From assembly GCA_049999765.1 (NCBI GenBank), contig JBNGIQ010009547.1, positions 1 through 64,000 on the forward strand: a DNA stretch of 64,000 nucleotides. The letters are read 5' to 3'. Of the stretch, positions 25,406-37,739 are shown piece after piece. The stretch's first letter is position 1. Every line of letters begins with the position of its first letter. The position numbers and the translations under genes were made by a program. The stretch is from Phaeoceros laevis. Lineage: Eukaryota > Anthocerotophyta > Anthocerotopsida > Notothyladales. The notes beneath the pieces were generated by a model. It saw only the letters and a list, made by a program, of their open reading frames with translations, was not told the origin of the DNA and ran no database searches.

Positions 25406-26638
25406 GCCCCTCATGAGTTCTCTCAAGTTTTCACAACTCAAACTGGCACCAACTTGAATCCTCTGTGGTCTGCGGGGAAAAACTGGCAATTACTTCACAT
25501 AGGTCTAGTGACATAGCTATCTAGATTTGCTATTTTGTTTGCTCAAATCCTCTTGCTATTTTGTTTGCTCTAATCCTCTTGCTGTTGCGCTTCCAAAGTG
25601 ATTATTCACTCCTGTTTTTGGTGATTATTCACTCCTGTTTTTTATTCACGTTCAGGCGTCATAGCCTCACGGCTCCATATGCCTAATGATAAATAAATAA
25701 ATAAATAATCGTGAGACTATGATGCCAACTAATATAACCATTATTATAATAATTAATTAATTAGGTTCGATTATTGCCAACATTTACTTATTCTGGAATC
25801 GGCACTGTCTTCAACATTAAGCCATACTCTATATAAATCTTAATAGGGATTAACAACCTCGTTACGGAAGATTAAACCCTAAATCCTTTGCCACCATCCT
25901 CTATTAGGACTCTACGAAATTTACTCTTTATCCTTCTTGTAAAAGTTGTATTGTAATTTACAAATTAGTTGCTAGTACTTGCTACCATGTAATTTACTAC
26001 ACTACATATAGAATTTGTTATAGCTAGGAGTTTGGGACCATCAAGATTGTCACAGCTCAAGTTGGGTGTCGCTCAAGTTGGGTGTGTGCCATTCGGATGA
26101 CGGGCCCTAGCTGGCCCTAGATAGATAGATACATAGACTCAGGGGATCGATCTATGTGTCTATCAGGAAGCTGCAGCCATCAGCTCCCCATGTCCACACA
26201 CTCTCTCTTTTTAAGCATGATTTTATTGATTACATGAGAGCTCAGGTCAGCTACTAGATAGATAGAAATGAGATAATAACAACGGGGGCCAATCAAAGCT
26301 GGGTGAGATTGCCGCATCTGATGTCTTGCCCACTTGGATGACGGGGCCCTATCGGATTCCGAGCTGGAGGGTACAGCATTAGGTTTGACGACTGTTTCCG
26401 AAGTTGGTGCGGATATTGATAAAGCTCGAAGGTGACCCTGTGACCAATGAGATGAGGGATGAGATAATGCGGATGTCGCAGGACGTTTGGCTCCGGCTTG
26501 TCCAGCCCAACCCGATCCTGGCGTGCCGGGGAGGACGAGAGCAACAATGAGCATGGTGGGGGACGACGGCATCCGCAGGGTGTGGCGAGAGCGCGACTGA
26601 AAGAGCAATCCAGCGGACGAGCTGGCCGGGGACCGGCC
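25406..26638. other. AT-rich intergenic region
   Basis: No gene seen. There is a TAAA microsatellite at about 25690-25710, flanked by an imperfect inverted repeat (GGCGTCATAGCCTCACG near 25655 and CGTGAGACTATGATGCC near 25709). GATA units occur near 26120. A frame upstream of the SecA ATG stays open to 26498 but has no ATG. Confidence 0.6.
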
Positions 26639-29600
26639 ATGGCTGCCCACACGGTAGCAGCGATCCTGTGCGCGGAGCTGACGGGGGTGGCGTCCGCTCA
26701 GGTAGGCGGATCCCCGTCCCTCTCGCGGTCCTCCTCCTTGTTGCTGGGATCCTCTCCTCCGCTGCTGCACTACAATGGCCTGCACCGCTCCCACAGCGAG
26801 GCGAGCATGGGCTCCTTCATGGGGCAGCGCGGGGGGCTGTGGAGCCTGGATGCGCAGCCGCGGGCGGCGCCCCGCAGGGAAGCTTCGGTGGCGGCATCAG
26901 CGTCCCTGGGAGGCTTGCTCGGAGGCCTCTTCAAGGGGCCGGATGCAGGGGAGGGCACCCGGCAGGAGTACGCGGCGCAGGTGGCGCAGGTGAATACCCT
27001 GGAGGCGGAGATCCGGCAGCTGGAGGACGAGCAGCTGCGGGAGCGCACGCAGGAGCTGAGGGCTAGGGTTTTGGCGGGGGCGTCACTGGACAGCGTGCTG
27101 GTGGAGGCCTTTGCGGTGGTGCGGGAGGGGTCCCGGCGGGTGCTGGGGCTGAGGCCCTTCGACGTCCAGCTCATAGGAGGGATGGTGTTGCACAAGGGGG
27201 AGATTGCGGAGATGAGGACTGGGGAGGGGAAGACGCTGGTAGCCGTGCTGCCAGCCTTCCTGAACGCGCTGGGGGGGAAGGGAGTGCACGCCGTCACGGT
27301 GAACGATTACCTGGCGCGGAGGGATTGCGAGTGGGTAGGGCAGGTGCACCGGTTCCTGGGGCTGACTGTGGGGTTGATCCAGCAGGGGATGAGTCCCGCG
27401 GAAAGGAGGAAGAATTACCTCTGCGATGTGACTTATGTCACCAACAGCGAGCTGGGCTTTGATTTCCTGCGCGACAATCTAGCCACCAGAAAGGAGGACC
27501 TGGTGCTGCGGGAATTCAACTTCTGCGTCATTGATGAGGTGGACAGCATTCTCATCGATGAGGCGCGCACCCCTCTCATTATCTCCGGATCCGCGGAGAA
27601 ACCCAGCGAGAGGTACCTGAAGGCCGCCAAGATTGCCTCCGTGTTTGCCAAAAACATCCACTACACGGTGGATGAGAAGCAGAAGTCGGTCCTGATCACG
27701 GAGCAGGGGTACGAGGCCGCGGAGGAAATTCTGGCGGTGAAGGACCTGTACGACCCGCGGGAGCAGTGGGCGTCCTACATTCTCAACGCCATCAAGGCCA
27801 AGGAGCTCTTCCTGCGGGACGTGACCTACATCGTGCGCGGGCAGGAGGTGCTGATCGTGGACGAGTTCACGGGGCGGGTGATGCAGGGCAGGCGCTGGAG
27901 CGACGGGCTTCACCAGGCGGTGGAGGCTAAAGAAGGGGTGAAGATCCAAAATGAGACTGTCACTTTGGCCTCCATCTCCTACCAGAACTTCTTCCTCCAG
28001 TACCCCAAGCTGTGCGGGATGACGGGGACTGCCGCCACCGAGAGCCAGGAGTTTGGCAAGATCTACAAGCTCAAGGTGACAATCGTGCCCACCAACAAGC
28101 CCATGGTCCGGCGGGACGAGGCGGACGTGGTCTTCCGCACCACCGCTGGCAAGTGGCGGGCTGCGGTGGTTGAGATTGCGCGCATGAACAAGACGGGGCG
28201 GCCCGTGCTGGTCGGCACCACTAGCGTGGAGCAGAGCGAATCTCTGTCCAAGCAGTTGGCTGAAGCGGGCATTCCGCACCAGGTCCTGAATGCCAAGCCG
28301 GAGAATGTGGAGCGGGAGTCGGAGATTGTTGCGCAGAGCGGGAGGCTGGGAGCCGTCACCATCGCCACCAACATGGCAGGCCGGGGCACAGACATCATCC
28401 TGGGGGGTAACCCGGATTTCATGGCCAAGCTGCGCCTCAGGGAGATGCTCATGCCCAAAGTGGTGAAGCCAACGGACGAGGAGATCGCCTTCCAGCCTCA
28501 ATCTCAGAACAAGAAGAAGCAGCAGCAAGGAGGAGCTGCCATCCCTGCCAAAAAGTCATGGAAGGCCAACCCTGCTCTGTTCCCTTGCGAGCTCCCGCCT
28601 GCCAAGGTGGCCATGGCGGAGGCGGCAGTGGAGTCAGCTGTGCAGGGCTGGGGCGCGCGCTCCCTGACGGAGCTGGAGGCTGAAGACCGCCTCTCCTACG
28701 CTTGCGAGAAGGGTCCTACAGAGGAGCCGGTGGTGGCTGGCCTGCGGGAAGCATTCCAGTCTCTGGTGGCGGAGTTCCGCGGCTTCACTGAGGAGGAGAA
28801 GAAGGCGGTGGTGTCAGCGGGTGGGTTGCACGTGGTGGGCACAGAGCGGCATGAATCCCGTCGCATCGACAATCAGCTCCGAGGCCGCAGCGGGCGGCAG
28901 GGTGATCCCGGCAGCTCCCGCTTCTTCCTCAGCCTGGAAGACAACCTCTTCCGCATCTTCGGTGGGGATCGCATCCAGGCCCTGATGCGCGCATTCCGGG
29001 TGGAGGACCTGCCCATTGAGTCCAAGATGCTCACCCGCGCCCTGGACGAGGCGCAGCGCAAGGTGGAGGCCTACTTCTTTGACATCCGCAAGCAGCTCTT
29101 CGACTACGACGAGGTGCTCAACAGCCAGAGAGACCGTGTCTACTCTGACCGCCGTCGGGCGCTGGTGGCGTCCTCCCTGCAGCCGCAGATGATCGAGTAT
29201 GCCGAGCTCACCATGGACGACATCATCGCTGCCTACGTCCCCAGCAGCAGCGGCGGAGGCCCTTCTGCGGCCTCGTCTTCTCGGGAGCAGTGGAACCTGG
29301 AGCAGCTGTGCGGCAAGGTGAGGCAGTACTGCCCGCTCCTGGAGTCTCTGGAGCCCGACACTGTCCCCGCCGACATCACCAACGTGGAGCAGCTCCGCGC
29401 TTTCCTGCGCTCCTCCGCCAGAGACGCCTACCTGCGCAAGCGGGAGCAGGTGGAGGCGCAGGCTGCGGGCCTCATGAACGAGGCCGAGCGCTACTTCGTG
29501 TTGTCACAGACGGACAACCTCTGGAAGGAGCATTTGCAAGCCCTCAAGTTTGTGCAGACGGCTGTGGGCCTGAGAGGCTATGCGCAAAAGGACCCGCTCA

Positions 29601-29848
29601 TCGAGTACAAGCTCGAGGGCTACAACCTCTTTCTCGACATGATGGCGCAGATTCGACGAAATGTGATCTACTCTGTATACCAGTTCAAGCCCGTCATGGT
29701 CCAGAAGCCAGCTCCTGTGGATGAGGGCAGTGATACTACTGTCGTAGAAGGGGAGGATGGTAAGATGAATGAAGCAGCAGCAGTTGCAGAGCAGCAGGTT
29801 TCAGCAGTTGCAGAGCAGCAGGTCTCTGGGGGCCCCTCCCGGAGATGA
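26639..29848 (+). CDS. SECA1: Preprotein translocase ATPase SecA, chloroplast
   Basis: One uninterrupted GC-rich frame of 1069 residues from the ATG at 26639. The first 95 or so residues are rich in S and A, like a plastid transit peptide. The motor follows: [22 protein letters not shown] (Walker A), [30 protein letters not shown] (DEVD Walker B), [27 protein letters not shown] and [12 protein letters not shown]. The helical wing and scaffold regions are complete. A lysine-rich insertion ([10 protein letters not shown]) lies in NBD2. SecA drives Sec-dependent transport of lumenal proteins across the thylakoid membrane. The tail carries a duplicated VAEQQVS unit. SECA1 genes I know from flowering plants have many introns; here there are none. 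Confidence 0.97.
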   Translation: MAAHTVAAILCAELTGVASAQVGGSPSLSRSSSLLLGSSPPLLHYNGLHRSHSEASMGSFMGQRGGLWSLDAQPRAAPRREASVAASASLGGLLGGLFKGPDAGEGTRQEYAAQVAQVNTLEAEIRQLEDEQLRERTQELRARVLAGASLDSVLVEAFAVVREGSRRVLGLRPFDVQLIGGMVLHKGEIAEMRTGEGKTLVAVLPAFLNALGGKGVHAVTVNDYLARRDCEWVGQVHRFLGLTVGLIQQGMSPAERRKNYLCDVTYVTNSELGFDFLRDNLATRKEDLVLREFNFCVIDEVDSILIDEARTPLIISGSAEKPSERYLKAAKIASVFAKNIHYTVDEKQKSVLITEQGYEAAEEILAVKDLYDPREQWASYILNAIKAKELFLRDVTYIVRGQEVLIVDEFTGRVMQGRRWSDGLHQAVEAKEGVKIQNETVTLASISYQNFFLQYPKLCGMTGTAATESQEFGKIYKLKVTIVPTNKPMVRRDEADVVFRTTAGKWRAAVVEIARMNKTGRPVLVGTTSVEQSESLSKQLAEAGIPHQVLNAKPENVERESEIVAQSGRLGAVTIATNMAGRGTDIILGGNPDFMAKLRLREMLMPKVVKPTDEEIAFQPQSQNKKKQQQGGAAIPAKKSWKANPALFPCELPPAKVAMAEAAVESAVQGWGARSLTELEAEDRLSYACEKGPTEEPVVAGLREAFQSLVAEFRGFTEEEKKAVVSAGGLHVVGTERHESRRIDNQLRGRSGRQGDPGSSRFFLSLEDNLFRIFGGDRIQALMRAFRVEDLPIESKMLTRALDEAQRKVEAYFFDIRKQLFDYDEVLNSQRDRVYSDRRRALVASSLQPQMIEYAELTMDDIIAAYVPSSSGGGPSAASSSREQWNLEQLCGKVRQYCPLLESLEPDTVPADITNVEQLRAFLRSSARDAYLRKREQVEAQAAGLMNEAERYFVLSQTDNLWKEHLQALKFVQTAVGLRGYAQKDPLIEYKLEGYNLFLDMMAQIRRNVIYSVYQFKPVMVQKPAPVDEGSDTTVVEGEDGKMNEAAAVAEQQVSAVAEQQVSGGPSRR

Positions 29849-30019
29849 AGGTTACTGACGCAAAATTTTGCCAGGTACGTAGATAGGATTCATTGTAACA
29901 ATACCAAGGTAGGTAGGACAGCCGGATGCTAGGACCCATCATTCTTAAAAGAAATGGGAGGGTGAATATGATGAACGGATAACATATTACACGCTAAAAC
30001 AGCCAAGATCGCTGGGCAT

Positions 30020-31749
30020 TCATTGCTCTTTGGGAGCTGCTCTTGGGCCTGACAGAAAACTCTTGAAGATATCAAACGCTACAAATCTAATACCGTTTTG
30101 AGGAACGGTCTTCAAACAATTCGCCCACAGTCCTCGGTAGTAGCCTCTGCAGATGATAGATAGACCAAGCTTCCGTCAGACACTAGTACTTTTGTATGGT
30201 TCAACCAGAATATTAGCTACTAACCATACGTGTTCTCGGGACATCTGTGCATATTCCTCATCTGTGCATATACCTGATGCCTTCTCGACGATAGATGGTA
30301 GACAGTGCGTGTAATGTACCAGAGTATGAAGTGCCTCGCATCTGTCAAGGCAATAATGGATACACTCGACATTATATGGGTGGCAAAACCATTTGAATTG
30401 TAACACCGCAATAAGCACAGTGGTAATCACCTGCATTCGTCTGCGGACCGTATCCAGGGGATAACATGTGGTCGTTGCCACCAAGCCAGCAGCCGAACCT
30501 AGCAGGAGGGCCGTGGGTACCCCTTGGACTTGCCCAGCATTGTGGACCAAGTTCTTTAACATGTCATACCTGAAGCACGAAAAAACTTCTCAGGGGACAA
30601 GAATGAGAGAACCCGAAGGAAAGGGGAAACCACGATCAAGCACGGTGAGTGGGACAGTGAGCGTACGAAGCAAAATTTACGGCAGCGTAAGGAGCAATTG
30701 CAAGAATAGATGGCACTATTCCCTTGTACAGTGCAGAAGCACCTTCCTGAACACCCGTTCCCACTTTGCAGGTTAGCAATCACAGTCATACCCATGAACA
30801 CCTCACATTCCACCCTCCAAACATGAAACATACTTGAGGCAGCTGAAACAACTTGTCAGTAAGCACACCTGCCCTTCCGCCAAAGACAGATAGAGAGAGA
30901 ACAAAAGCTTGTGAAGACTGATACCTTGGCTATGATGTTGCGAACAGCAAGTAGAATGCCCGAGTATTCTGCATTTGGTAAAGCCAGTCGCAAACGCAAG
31001 GTATCCAATGGATGGGTTAAGGAGGTTGCAGAGATCCCTGCTAGTGCTCCAGCCAAGAGTCTTTGCGCCACTGTAAGCTTGCCATCTGGCCCAGCCAACA
31101 GCTCCTTACACATGTCATGTGACACGAACTGCAAGAGAATAGGACATGAGACACAACGAACTGGCAAAAAATCCAACATTCCCCAAAGATCATAAGAATG
31201 GCATGTGCCTTACATCACATACGGCGCCATCTCACATCACAACCTGCAGATGTACTGGCCACGATAAGCAGATGAGGGATCAACCTCCTACTCGCACTGT
31301 ACTTCATGCAGAACGGTTGTGTGCTCACATCTGCTACTGAAATTCACAGAAAATAAAACATACCTGAGTTGCAGAGTAGGGGAAGATGCGGATGACGTTA
31401 GCTGCATTGCCTTTCCAATAGGCCCGAACACCTTCTTCGTGCCAGATCTTCACCAAAGCTTGCCCCACACCACTGTAGGGCAGGGCATGGACCCGCGCAT
31501 GGCTGACATGTTGCACCTGCTCACGGACGTTCCTACATCAGTTTAGAGTAAATTATCTTGCAATGACATGTAACCGAGTTCCTCTCAAGAAAATGACTCT
31601 ATACGTCAATACATCCATACCTGAAAGAGGATTTTGACCCTGTCCAGAGGAGCCGTGACAGTGCGGGCAACAGCGCCTGCCGAACCCCCTGCAAGCAGCA
31701 GCATTCCCAAGCGAGTCTGCTCACCCTTATCTCGTGTCAAGTCTCTCAT
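30020..31749 (-). CDS. Mitochondrial carrier family protein, TAAC/PAPST-like
   Basis: About six exons on the minus strand. Exon 1 (from the ATG at 31749) gives LLLAGGSAGAVARTVTAPLD, then RVKILFQ. Later exons give EEGVRAYWKGNAANVIRIFP, LAGALAGISATSLTHPLDTL, IVPSILAIAPYAAVNFASYD, GLVATTTCYPLDTVRRRMQ and, last, GLWANCLKTVPQNGIRFVAFD, ending at 30020. Three Px(D/E) carrier signatures are present (APLDRVK, HPLDTLR, YPLDTVR). The AYWKGN, PYSA and RLRLA features are closest to thylakoid adenine nucleotide/PAPS carriers. No long transit peptide precedes the first helix, so an upstream exon may be missing or targeting may be mitochondrial. The gene is tail to tail with SecA. Confidence 0.85.
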
Positions 31750-32926
31750 TGTCCCGGATCACCAACCAGGTCACATCAAAGATGCTCTTGATCTCAGGCC
31801 AGCATCATACCGCGCTCGGCTCTGCTGGATAACGTGAAACGACGAGGTTTCACTTTCCTTTGGCCGCCTGGTAGTGGACAACTTCACGGAGGTCCAGCTT
31901 TTCACTCGGGTTTCTCTACAATCTCGCGGCGTGGTGCCAGTTTCTGAGACTCGGTGGCTGTCTACGAACGAAGCCTCGGGGCCTCGATTGATGATTCCTG
32001 TCTCAGGTCGGGGCAGCATATATAGAAGAAAGGACCTTCACTTTCGGTGGACGCTTGGCGAAGGAGAAATTCGCGGACCTCAGCCAGTTTTAGTCGGTTT
32101 CCTCTCGTGAACATGCGGCGACCATTCATTCGCTACTGCCTTTGTGTTTGAATCTTGTGATGCATTAAATCGCGTCTGAGTCTGCAGAGAACATCGCCGA
32201 TGCTGCGGAAGCGGGTTGGCAAGGAAGCTACTGCGCCCAGATGGATGGGAGTGCTTCCAAGGGTTGCATTTGATAGATGAAGGGAGGCTGGGGGATCAAT
32301 CCACGTATAGTCGTCCCAATATGGTCTTGGAATAAGCGCGGTCGTGCCGTTAGGCACAATGTCCTCCTTCGGGTTACCGTGGAGAACGCCTCAGGAAGAC
32401 AAATCGGAGCCATCTGCTGTAAGCGCTCTCCTGCCAGCAAATTCCGGCATGCTTTTGAGTTCAAAGGCCTGCAATGTGCTGCTGAGTTGATGCCCTTGAA
32501 GCGGAGTTGTCTGTAGCAGGATCGGATGAGAGGGTTTTTCGGTGCATTGAGTGGAGAGGAGAGATTAGGAAAGCCCGATGTGAGATTTTTTTCACCCCGT
32601 CATGTCTGTTGAGGGATTGCCGAAGATTGCTTGCGGGCTGGCAACCTAGAGTGACCGCCAGATTTTGACTTGCGTTGCTTGTCCATGGTGCTAGTCGTAG
32701 TTCAAGGGGGAGGTGTCGGCTGTGGGATCCTTGCGCGTCAAGATGCTCAGCAGGCTTTCATTTTCTCTTTCTGTATAAAACCCTACTGTGAGTCTGGAGA
32801 TGATGCTTGCTCAAACTCATCACCAGCCATAGTCGTGACTTCTCTGATTCTAGGGTTCTCGTGCTATGCGCACAGAGATCGTCAAAGCAGAGGGCTCTGC
32901 AAAGGAAGAGGGCTCAATCCAAATGG
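31750..32926. other. Divergent promoter region
   Basis: Between the carrier and PTH2 genes. No supported coding sequence. A TATA-like CATATATAGAAG lies near 32018. Confidence 0.45.
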
Positions 32927-34507
32927 ATGTCCATAGCCCTTGGGCTCGTCAAGTACTTGCCTGCCCTAGTGTTTGGCTTTGCATTGGGTGTCATCGTGCG
33001 GTTTCCAGGTGGTGGTGATGCTGGTTCCGGTACTGCAAAGCGTTGGGAGCACCAAGGTAGCAGGGCGAGGAACAAAGCCATCAGACTTAGGAGCTCTGGT
33101 AGGGCCAGCGTTGGCACAAATACTATGGAAATCAGCACCTCAGCTGAAAGCGAAGAGTTGAAGATGGTTAGTTGGCATGATTAGTTGCTATCAAACCTAT
33201 TTGTCTTCGACCTCAGATGAAGTTTGAAGAAAGTGACCAACCTCCTAAGGACTGTCTAGTGCTTCCTTTCACTGACTTATTGCTGCTTCCCAGGTGTTTG
33301 TCGTACGACAAGACCTCAAAATGGGAGGAGGCAAAGTTGCATCGCAGTGTGCACGTAAGTTCAGTCCACAAACCAAGATTGTCTTCTGATGACTGGCTTT
33401 CATGTTGCCGACCTGAGTAACTGACTGTCCTCTACTGAAGTGGATGTGGATGCGGATGCGCCAGCATCAGATGTCCCTCCTGGCGAATTCAGTTCAGATT
33501 TCCGTTCTGATTTTGGTATGCAAGCCATCAAGACCCTCATATAGTTCTAGACATGGGGCTTAGATAACATGGCTAGAATATTAGCACAACTGGATAACCG
33601 CTCTCTCCCCTAAGATCAGCTTCAAATCCATTTCGAACATTTGGTCCTACGTGACTTGGCATGCTCTTAGTGTTGAGCTCCTGCTTACCCTCCTTTGTGC
33701 ACTGTCCTCATCTGGCATTGTTTTCTGTTCTCTCATTGTGCTCTACTGTATACTGGTTGCAGTGTGGTCGGCCTTCAGTTATCCATCGCTGTACATATTT
33801 TGATTATGAGTGGAGAGTGAATGCTGCTTGGTTTCTTATGCAGATGCGGCAGTTGGCATCTACACTCAACTTGTCTCCAGGTCTATCATGCACCCCCACT
33901 CAGTGCATGCTTGCTGTGTCTACCTAGAGGTTGTTTCCCAAGCATTTAGCTTACCCGTGTCCATCTGCTGTCCTGTTTGAGGCAGGCAGAGGCCGCTTCT
34001 AGCCAGGTGGGAAGAATGTGGTCAGCCAAAAATTGTGGTGACATGCAAAAATCAGCAGGAAATGTAAGCAAGTCATATGTGATCGCAAGCTTTTGCATAT
34101 TATCGATGTGCATGAGGTGCCTGTGTAATGTTCAGTCCTGAGAATGACACCTCGTCTTCACAGGACTGATTTGAAGTACAAAGCAGAGGGGGCTGGCCTT
34201 CCAACCTACACTGTTGCCGACGCTGGCCGCACTCAGGTATGCTTCATTACCCTTCGTGCCATAGAGGTGTGCTGCTTGTATGGATTCTGCGAATGAAAGC
34301 CTTGGTTGTGACGGTGCGTGTCTGTGATCTCACAGGTTGCAGCAGGCTCAAAAACTGTTCTTGTCATCGGACCGGGTTGGTATTTGCCTCCAAACTTTCC
34401 TCTTTTTCCAGCTATGGAAGGCACTGTCTTTGACTAGGTGACGTCTTTTGTGGGCAGGCCCCAAGGACCTTGTCGATAGCATCACTCGGCACCTGCGGCT
34501 GCTTTGA
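32927..34507 (+). CDS. Peptidyl-tRNA hydrolase 2 (PTH2), membrane-anchored
   Basis: Exon 1 (32927-33166) encodes a transmembrane N-terminus (LVKYLPALVFGFALGVIV) and a basic linker ending EELKM. Exons at 33294-33354, 33844-33880, 33986-34063 and three further ones give VFVVRQDLKMGGGKVASQCAH, AAVGIYTQLV, RWEECGQPKIVVTC, LPTYTVADAGRTQ, VAAGSKTVLVIGPG and PKDLVDSITRHLRLL. This is a complete PTH2 domain with the conserved K, Q, H and DAGRTQ residues. PTH2 releases peptides from stalled peptidyl-tRNAs; in animals the anchored form sits in the mitochondrial outer membrane. A 75-nt frame-neutral candidate exon lies in the second intron (see findings). Confidence 0.9.
33441..33515 (+). other. Candidate 75-nt cassette exon in PTH2
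   Basis: The stretch is flanked by a pyrimidine-containing ...CTACTGAAG acceptor and a TTTTG|GTATGC donor. It is open in the phase of the neighbouring exons (phase 1 in, phase 1 out) and would add 25 acidic residues (DVDADAPASDVPPGEFSSDF) between ASQCAH and AAVGIY. Known PTH2 proteins lack this, so it is probably skipped or alternative. Confidence 0.4.
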
Positions 34508-35763
34508 CGAGATTTTGCAGAAAAGCACATCTATTTGTGCAAGCATCCTTCACCGATCTCATGTCCTGCTGCCCGTTTCGTGTGGCAGCTTGCTTCCAAT
34601 TTCCAAACTGGGCAGGGCACGCTGGGTGATGTCAGCAGGGTTTGTCGAGAGCTGAAAAGGGATTGAGTGGCAATTCTGAGCTCTCGTGGTGATGGTGTCA
34701 GGTGAAGAGCGTTGTCACTCAAATGGCTAGTCACCGACCTTTCGGCTGACTTCTTTTTTGTCACCAGCGGAGAAGACATTGTGTTTTCTTTTTGGCCAGT
34801 TCCCTGTACTTGTTCGTCTTCGTGAACGCCAAACTTGACCAACGAAGGACATTCACATGTGCCGGAGGTGGCGTGAAACTAGTCACATGCACCGTGAGCT
34901 GGCGTGGATGAAGGCGACTCGGTTATTAGTCCTCTCGCAAGGTGCCGCATGTCGGCTGATGTAGGCGTATGATGAGAGTGGCGGGGACCACGTGGCGTCA
35001 TAACGCGTGCCTACAAGCTGGCTTTTATGGGGCGCGCAGTTTCCCATGGAGCCGCTCGAGGGTTACAGTACGCTGGTAGGTACGCTGGTAGTCTAAGTAC
35101 TGCAGCTTGCTGGTGAACACATCAAGCGACTCTTAACCGCGAGTCACGCGCAAGTGAACCAGTGTGGACATAAAGATACCTGATTGCCATTCGAAGCAGA
35201 TAAAGATCCGCCGCCGCTTCGTCTTGCTGTTTCTATGGGCCGGCACCGGCCCCACGCTGCCGAGGCAGGCCTTTTTCTGTGTACCTCGTTTCCGTGGACC
35301 TGGTTCCTCCTGGGTTATCACTTTTACTTTACCCAAGGGGTGAGCCACTCCTGTGGCTCTCCTTCAAGGAGACAGCTTGCTCTCACCTCTTCCATTAAGC
35401 TTCCGTCCAGCGACCACCTCCTTCATTTCTTCTCCTCCCACCTCCCCTCTCCCATATCAGTCAGCATTCTGGACTCCCTCGTTCTCTCTCGCCACTGCAG
35501 CTGAAGCGGCTCTCCGAAAATGCCGCCTCCTTGCTAATCCCCCTCCCCTCAGACCGGACTGTGATCCGCATTCAGTTACTGCGGAATTGCGGTGGTTTTA
35601 GTCATGGCCGGCTAGCCATTTGTCTTGCTTGCTCTATGATGCCGCAGCTAGGAGGAGGAGCTCTCTGTGGATTGAAGGAGGGCCAGGGCTTGAGTAGCGG
35701 GTAGGTCAGGAGGGGGAAGGAAGCTTGAGGTTGTGGGAGGAAGGGGGAGGCGGGGAGTGGAGT
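34508..35763. other. Intergenic region and CONSTANS-like promoter
   Basis: No gene supported. There is a short direct repeat (TACGCTGGTAGG twice at about 35068-35090). CT-rich sequence, typical of a plant 5' UTR, precedes the CONSTANS-like start codon. Confidence 0.5.
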
Positions 35764-37070
35764 ATGCCGAAGCCATGTGATGCCTGCCAAGGATCCCGGG
35801 CCGTGGTCTACTGCCGAGCAGACGCTGCCTACCTCTGCATCGACTGCGATGCCGAGGTGCACAGGGCCAATAAGCTGGCGTCCCGGCACGAGAGGGTGCT
35901 CATGTGCGAAGTGTGTGAGCTCACCCCGGCCGTGGTGACATGCAAGGCGGATGCGGCGGCGCTGTGCGAGGCCTGCGACACGGACATCCACTCGGCCAAC
36001 CCGCTGGCGAGGCGGCACGAGAGGGTGCCGGTGCAGCCCTTCTTCGAGTGCTCGGGCGTGGTGAAGGTGGCGGCATCGGTGCGCAACGACACTGAGGTGG
36101 ACGGACCCGACGGCCTGCTCCACGACGACGATGACAGCTCCGTGGCGGAGGCGGTGTCGTGGTTGCTACCCAACCCCAAGTCCCTGGACGGGGTGGTTCC
36201 CCCGCTCGACAAGGGTTCGCGGATGGCGGTGGGAGCCGGCCGGGCGGACGACTGCTGCCTCTCCTCCACCCCGGGCCTGATGGAGCACAGCCTGCACCTG
36301 GTCCCGAAGCTGGAGAAGGACAAGGCCGGCGGCAGGGCCGCTAGGCAGGAGCACGCCGGTGGAGACCTGTTTCACGACGTGAATCCTTACCTAAATTTGG
36401 ACTATGCCTCGTCCATGGCGCAGATTGTAGCGGACAGCTTGGTCCCGGTGCATCATCCGGCGGCGGACTCGAACTCTCCGACAGAGATGTCGAATGCCTC
36501 TCCCTTGGAGGAGGAAGAGGAGGATGGGGAGGGGGAAGGAGAGGGCGAGGGCGAGGGCGAGGTCCCTGTGGCACATGTCGCATACAACTATCCCAGCTCC
36601 ACGTTGTCTCACAGTGTAAGCAACACAGACTGATGCTTGCTGCTTCGTTGTTCGGTTGGTGGCCTTGCTGTTCAGCCGAATCCGGTGTCTTGCCTACAGC
36701 TTCCTCTTACAATCCTGTTGTTTACTCTCTGCAGATGTCGTCTTCCTCCTTGGACGTCCGAGTAGTGCCAGACAGCGTGAGCGACATCTCCAACCCTTAC
36801 GACGGGACACGAGGAGCCTTCGAGTTCCCTCCTCGGATGGTGCGCGTGACTCAAATGGAACCCATGGCCAGGGAGGCCAGAGTCTTGAGATACAAGGAAA
36901 AACGGAAGAACCGCAAGTTTGAGAAGACGATACGGTACGCCTCTAGGAAAGCCTACGCAGAGAGCCGGCCCAGAATAAAAGGCCGTTTTGCTAAGCGAAC
37001 TGATCCAGACACGGAGCAGATGTACTCCATTGTCCCCGACGGAGGGTTTGGGATCGTTCCTTCTTTCTGA
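35764..37070 (+). CDS. CONSTANS-like zinc finger transcription factor
   Basis: Two exons (35764-36615 and 36735-37070) encode about 395 residues. Residues 5-45 form B-box 1 ([21 protein letters not shown]) and residues 48-90 form B-box 2 ([21 protein letters not shown]), each with complete zinc ligands and the RHERV ends. The middle is acidic, with a low-complexity [16 protein letters not shown] tract. Exon 2 encodes SVSDISNPY, then the CCT domain ([40 protein letters not shown]). The C-terminus FGIVPSF carries the VP motif bound by COP1. This is group I COL architecture, and the single intron before the CCT exon is typical. Such factors link light and day length to transcription in the nucleus. 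The ATG at 35764 starts directly at B-box 1, as usual. Confidence 0.96.
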
Positions 37071-37739
37071 TCCCTCCTGATCGCCACATGAGGTGCAGTC
37101 GGTTCTTGATGAACTTGAAACCGCCAAGCTTCGTGTAAAATCCGACATGATGGAGGGACTGAAAGTAGGGATGGTTTCTTGTGATGAATACTAGTCTAGT
37201 GTGTGAACTGCACATTTGGAATGTTGCTGTAGCAGTGGAGACCAAAGGTTCTTATCGCTGTTCTTAAGGCTGATAATTCTGCCTGTCTAAAACGTCGACA
37301 GGCCTGAGGAACAGAATTGTGCCCAGACGCTGGATCCTGAGAAATGTGTCCGCCGCGTCGCATTATTCACCAACTAAACAGCATGCTACAGCAGCAATGC
37401 CTCAGCAGAATGCAGCAACATTACACTGCAGTTCAGCCACCAAGACGGTTGAAGTCTCCATTTAGGCCCAAAATGACCCGGTTCAATCGTTCAATCGAGG
37501 TACAATCTTCTACCGCTTACACGTTTCCTGTACGGCACAATGCTTTATCTTCGCAATCCTCACATGTGCAACAAGGTTTTCCATCCTCCGGTACGCAATG
37601 TTGTCACAGGTCCTCGAACAGTCTAAATGAGCTCCTTTTCAGTTTCAAAATGGTCCCTGAAGTCCCAAATCTTCTCTACTCAAAACTGAGGCTGCAAAAT
37701 TGTCTATGAACAGGCTACGGCTACCGTAGCCTCATGTGA
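37071..37739. other. 3' intergenic region
   Basis: This lies between convergent genes and holds their 3' UTRs. No coding evidence. Confidence 0.5.

Noticed and set aside
27479-28528. 349-codon minus-strand frame inside SecA
   Set aside because: It is a shadow of the GC-rich SecA coding sequence; no protein-like motifs.
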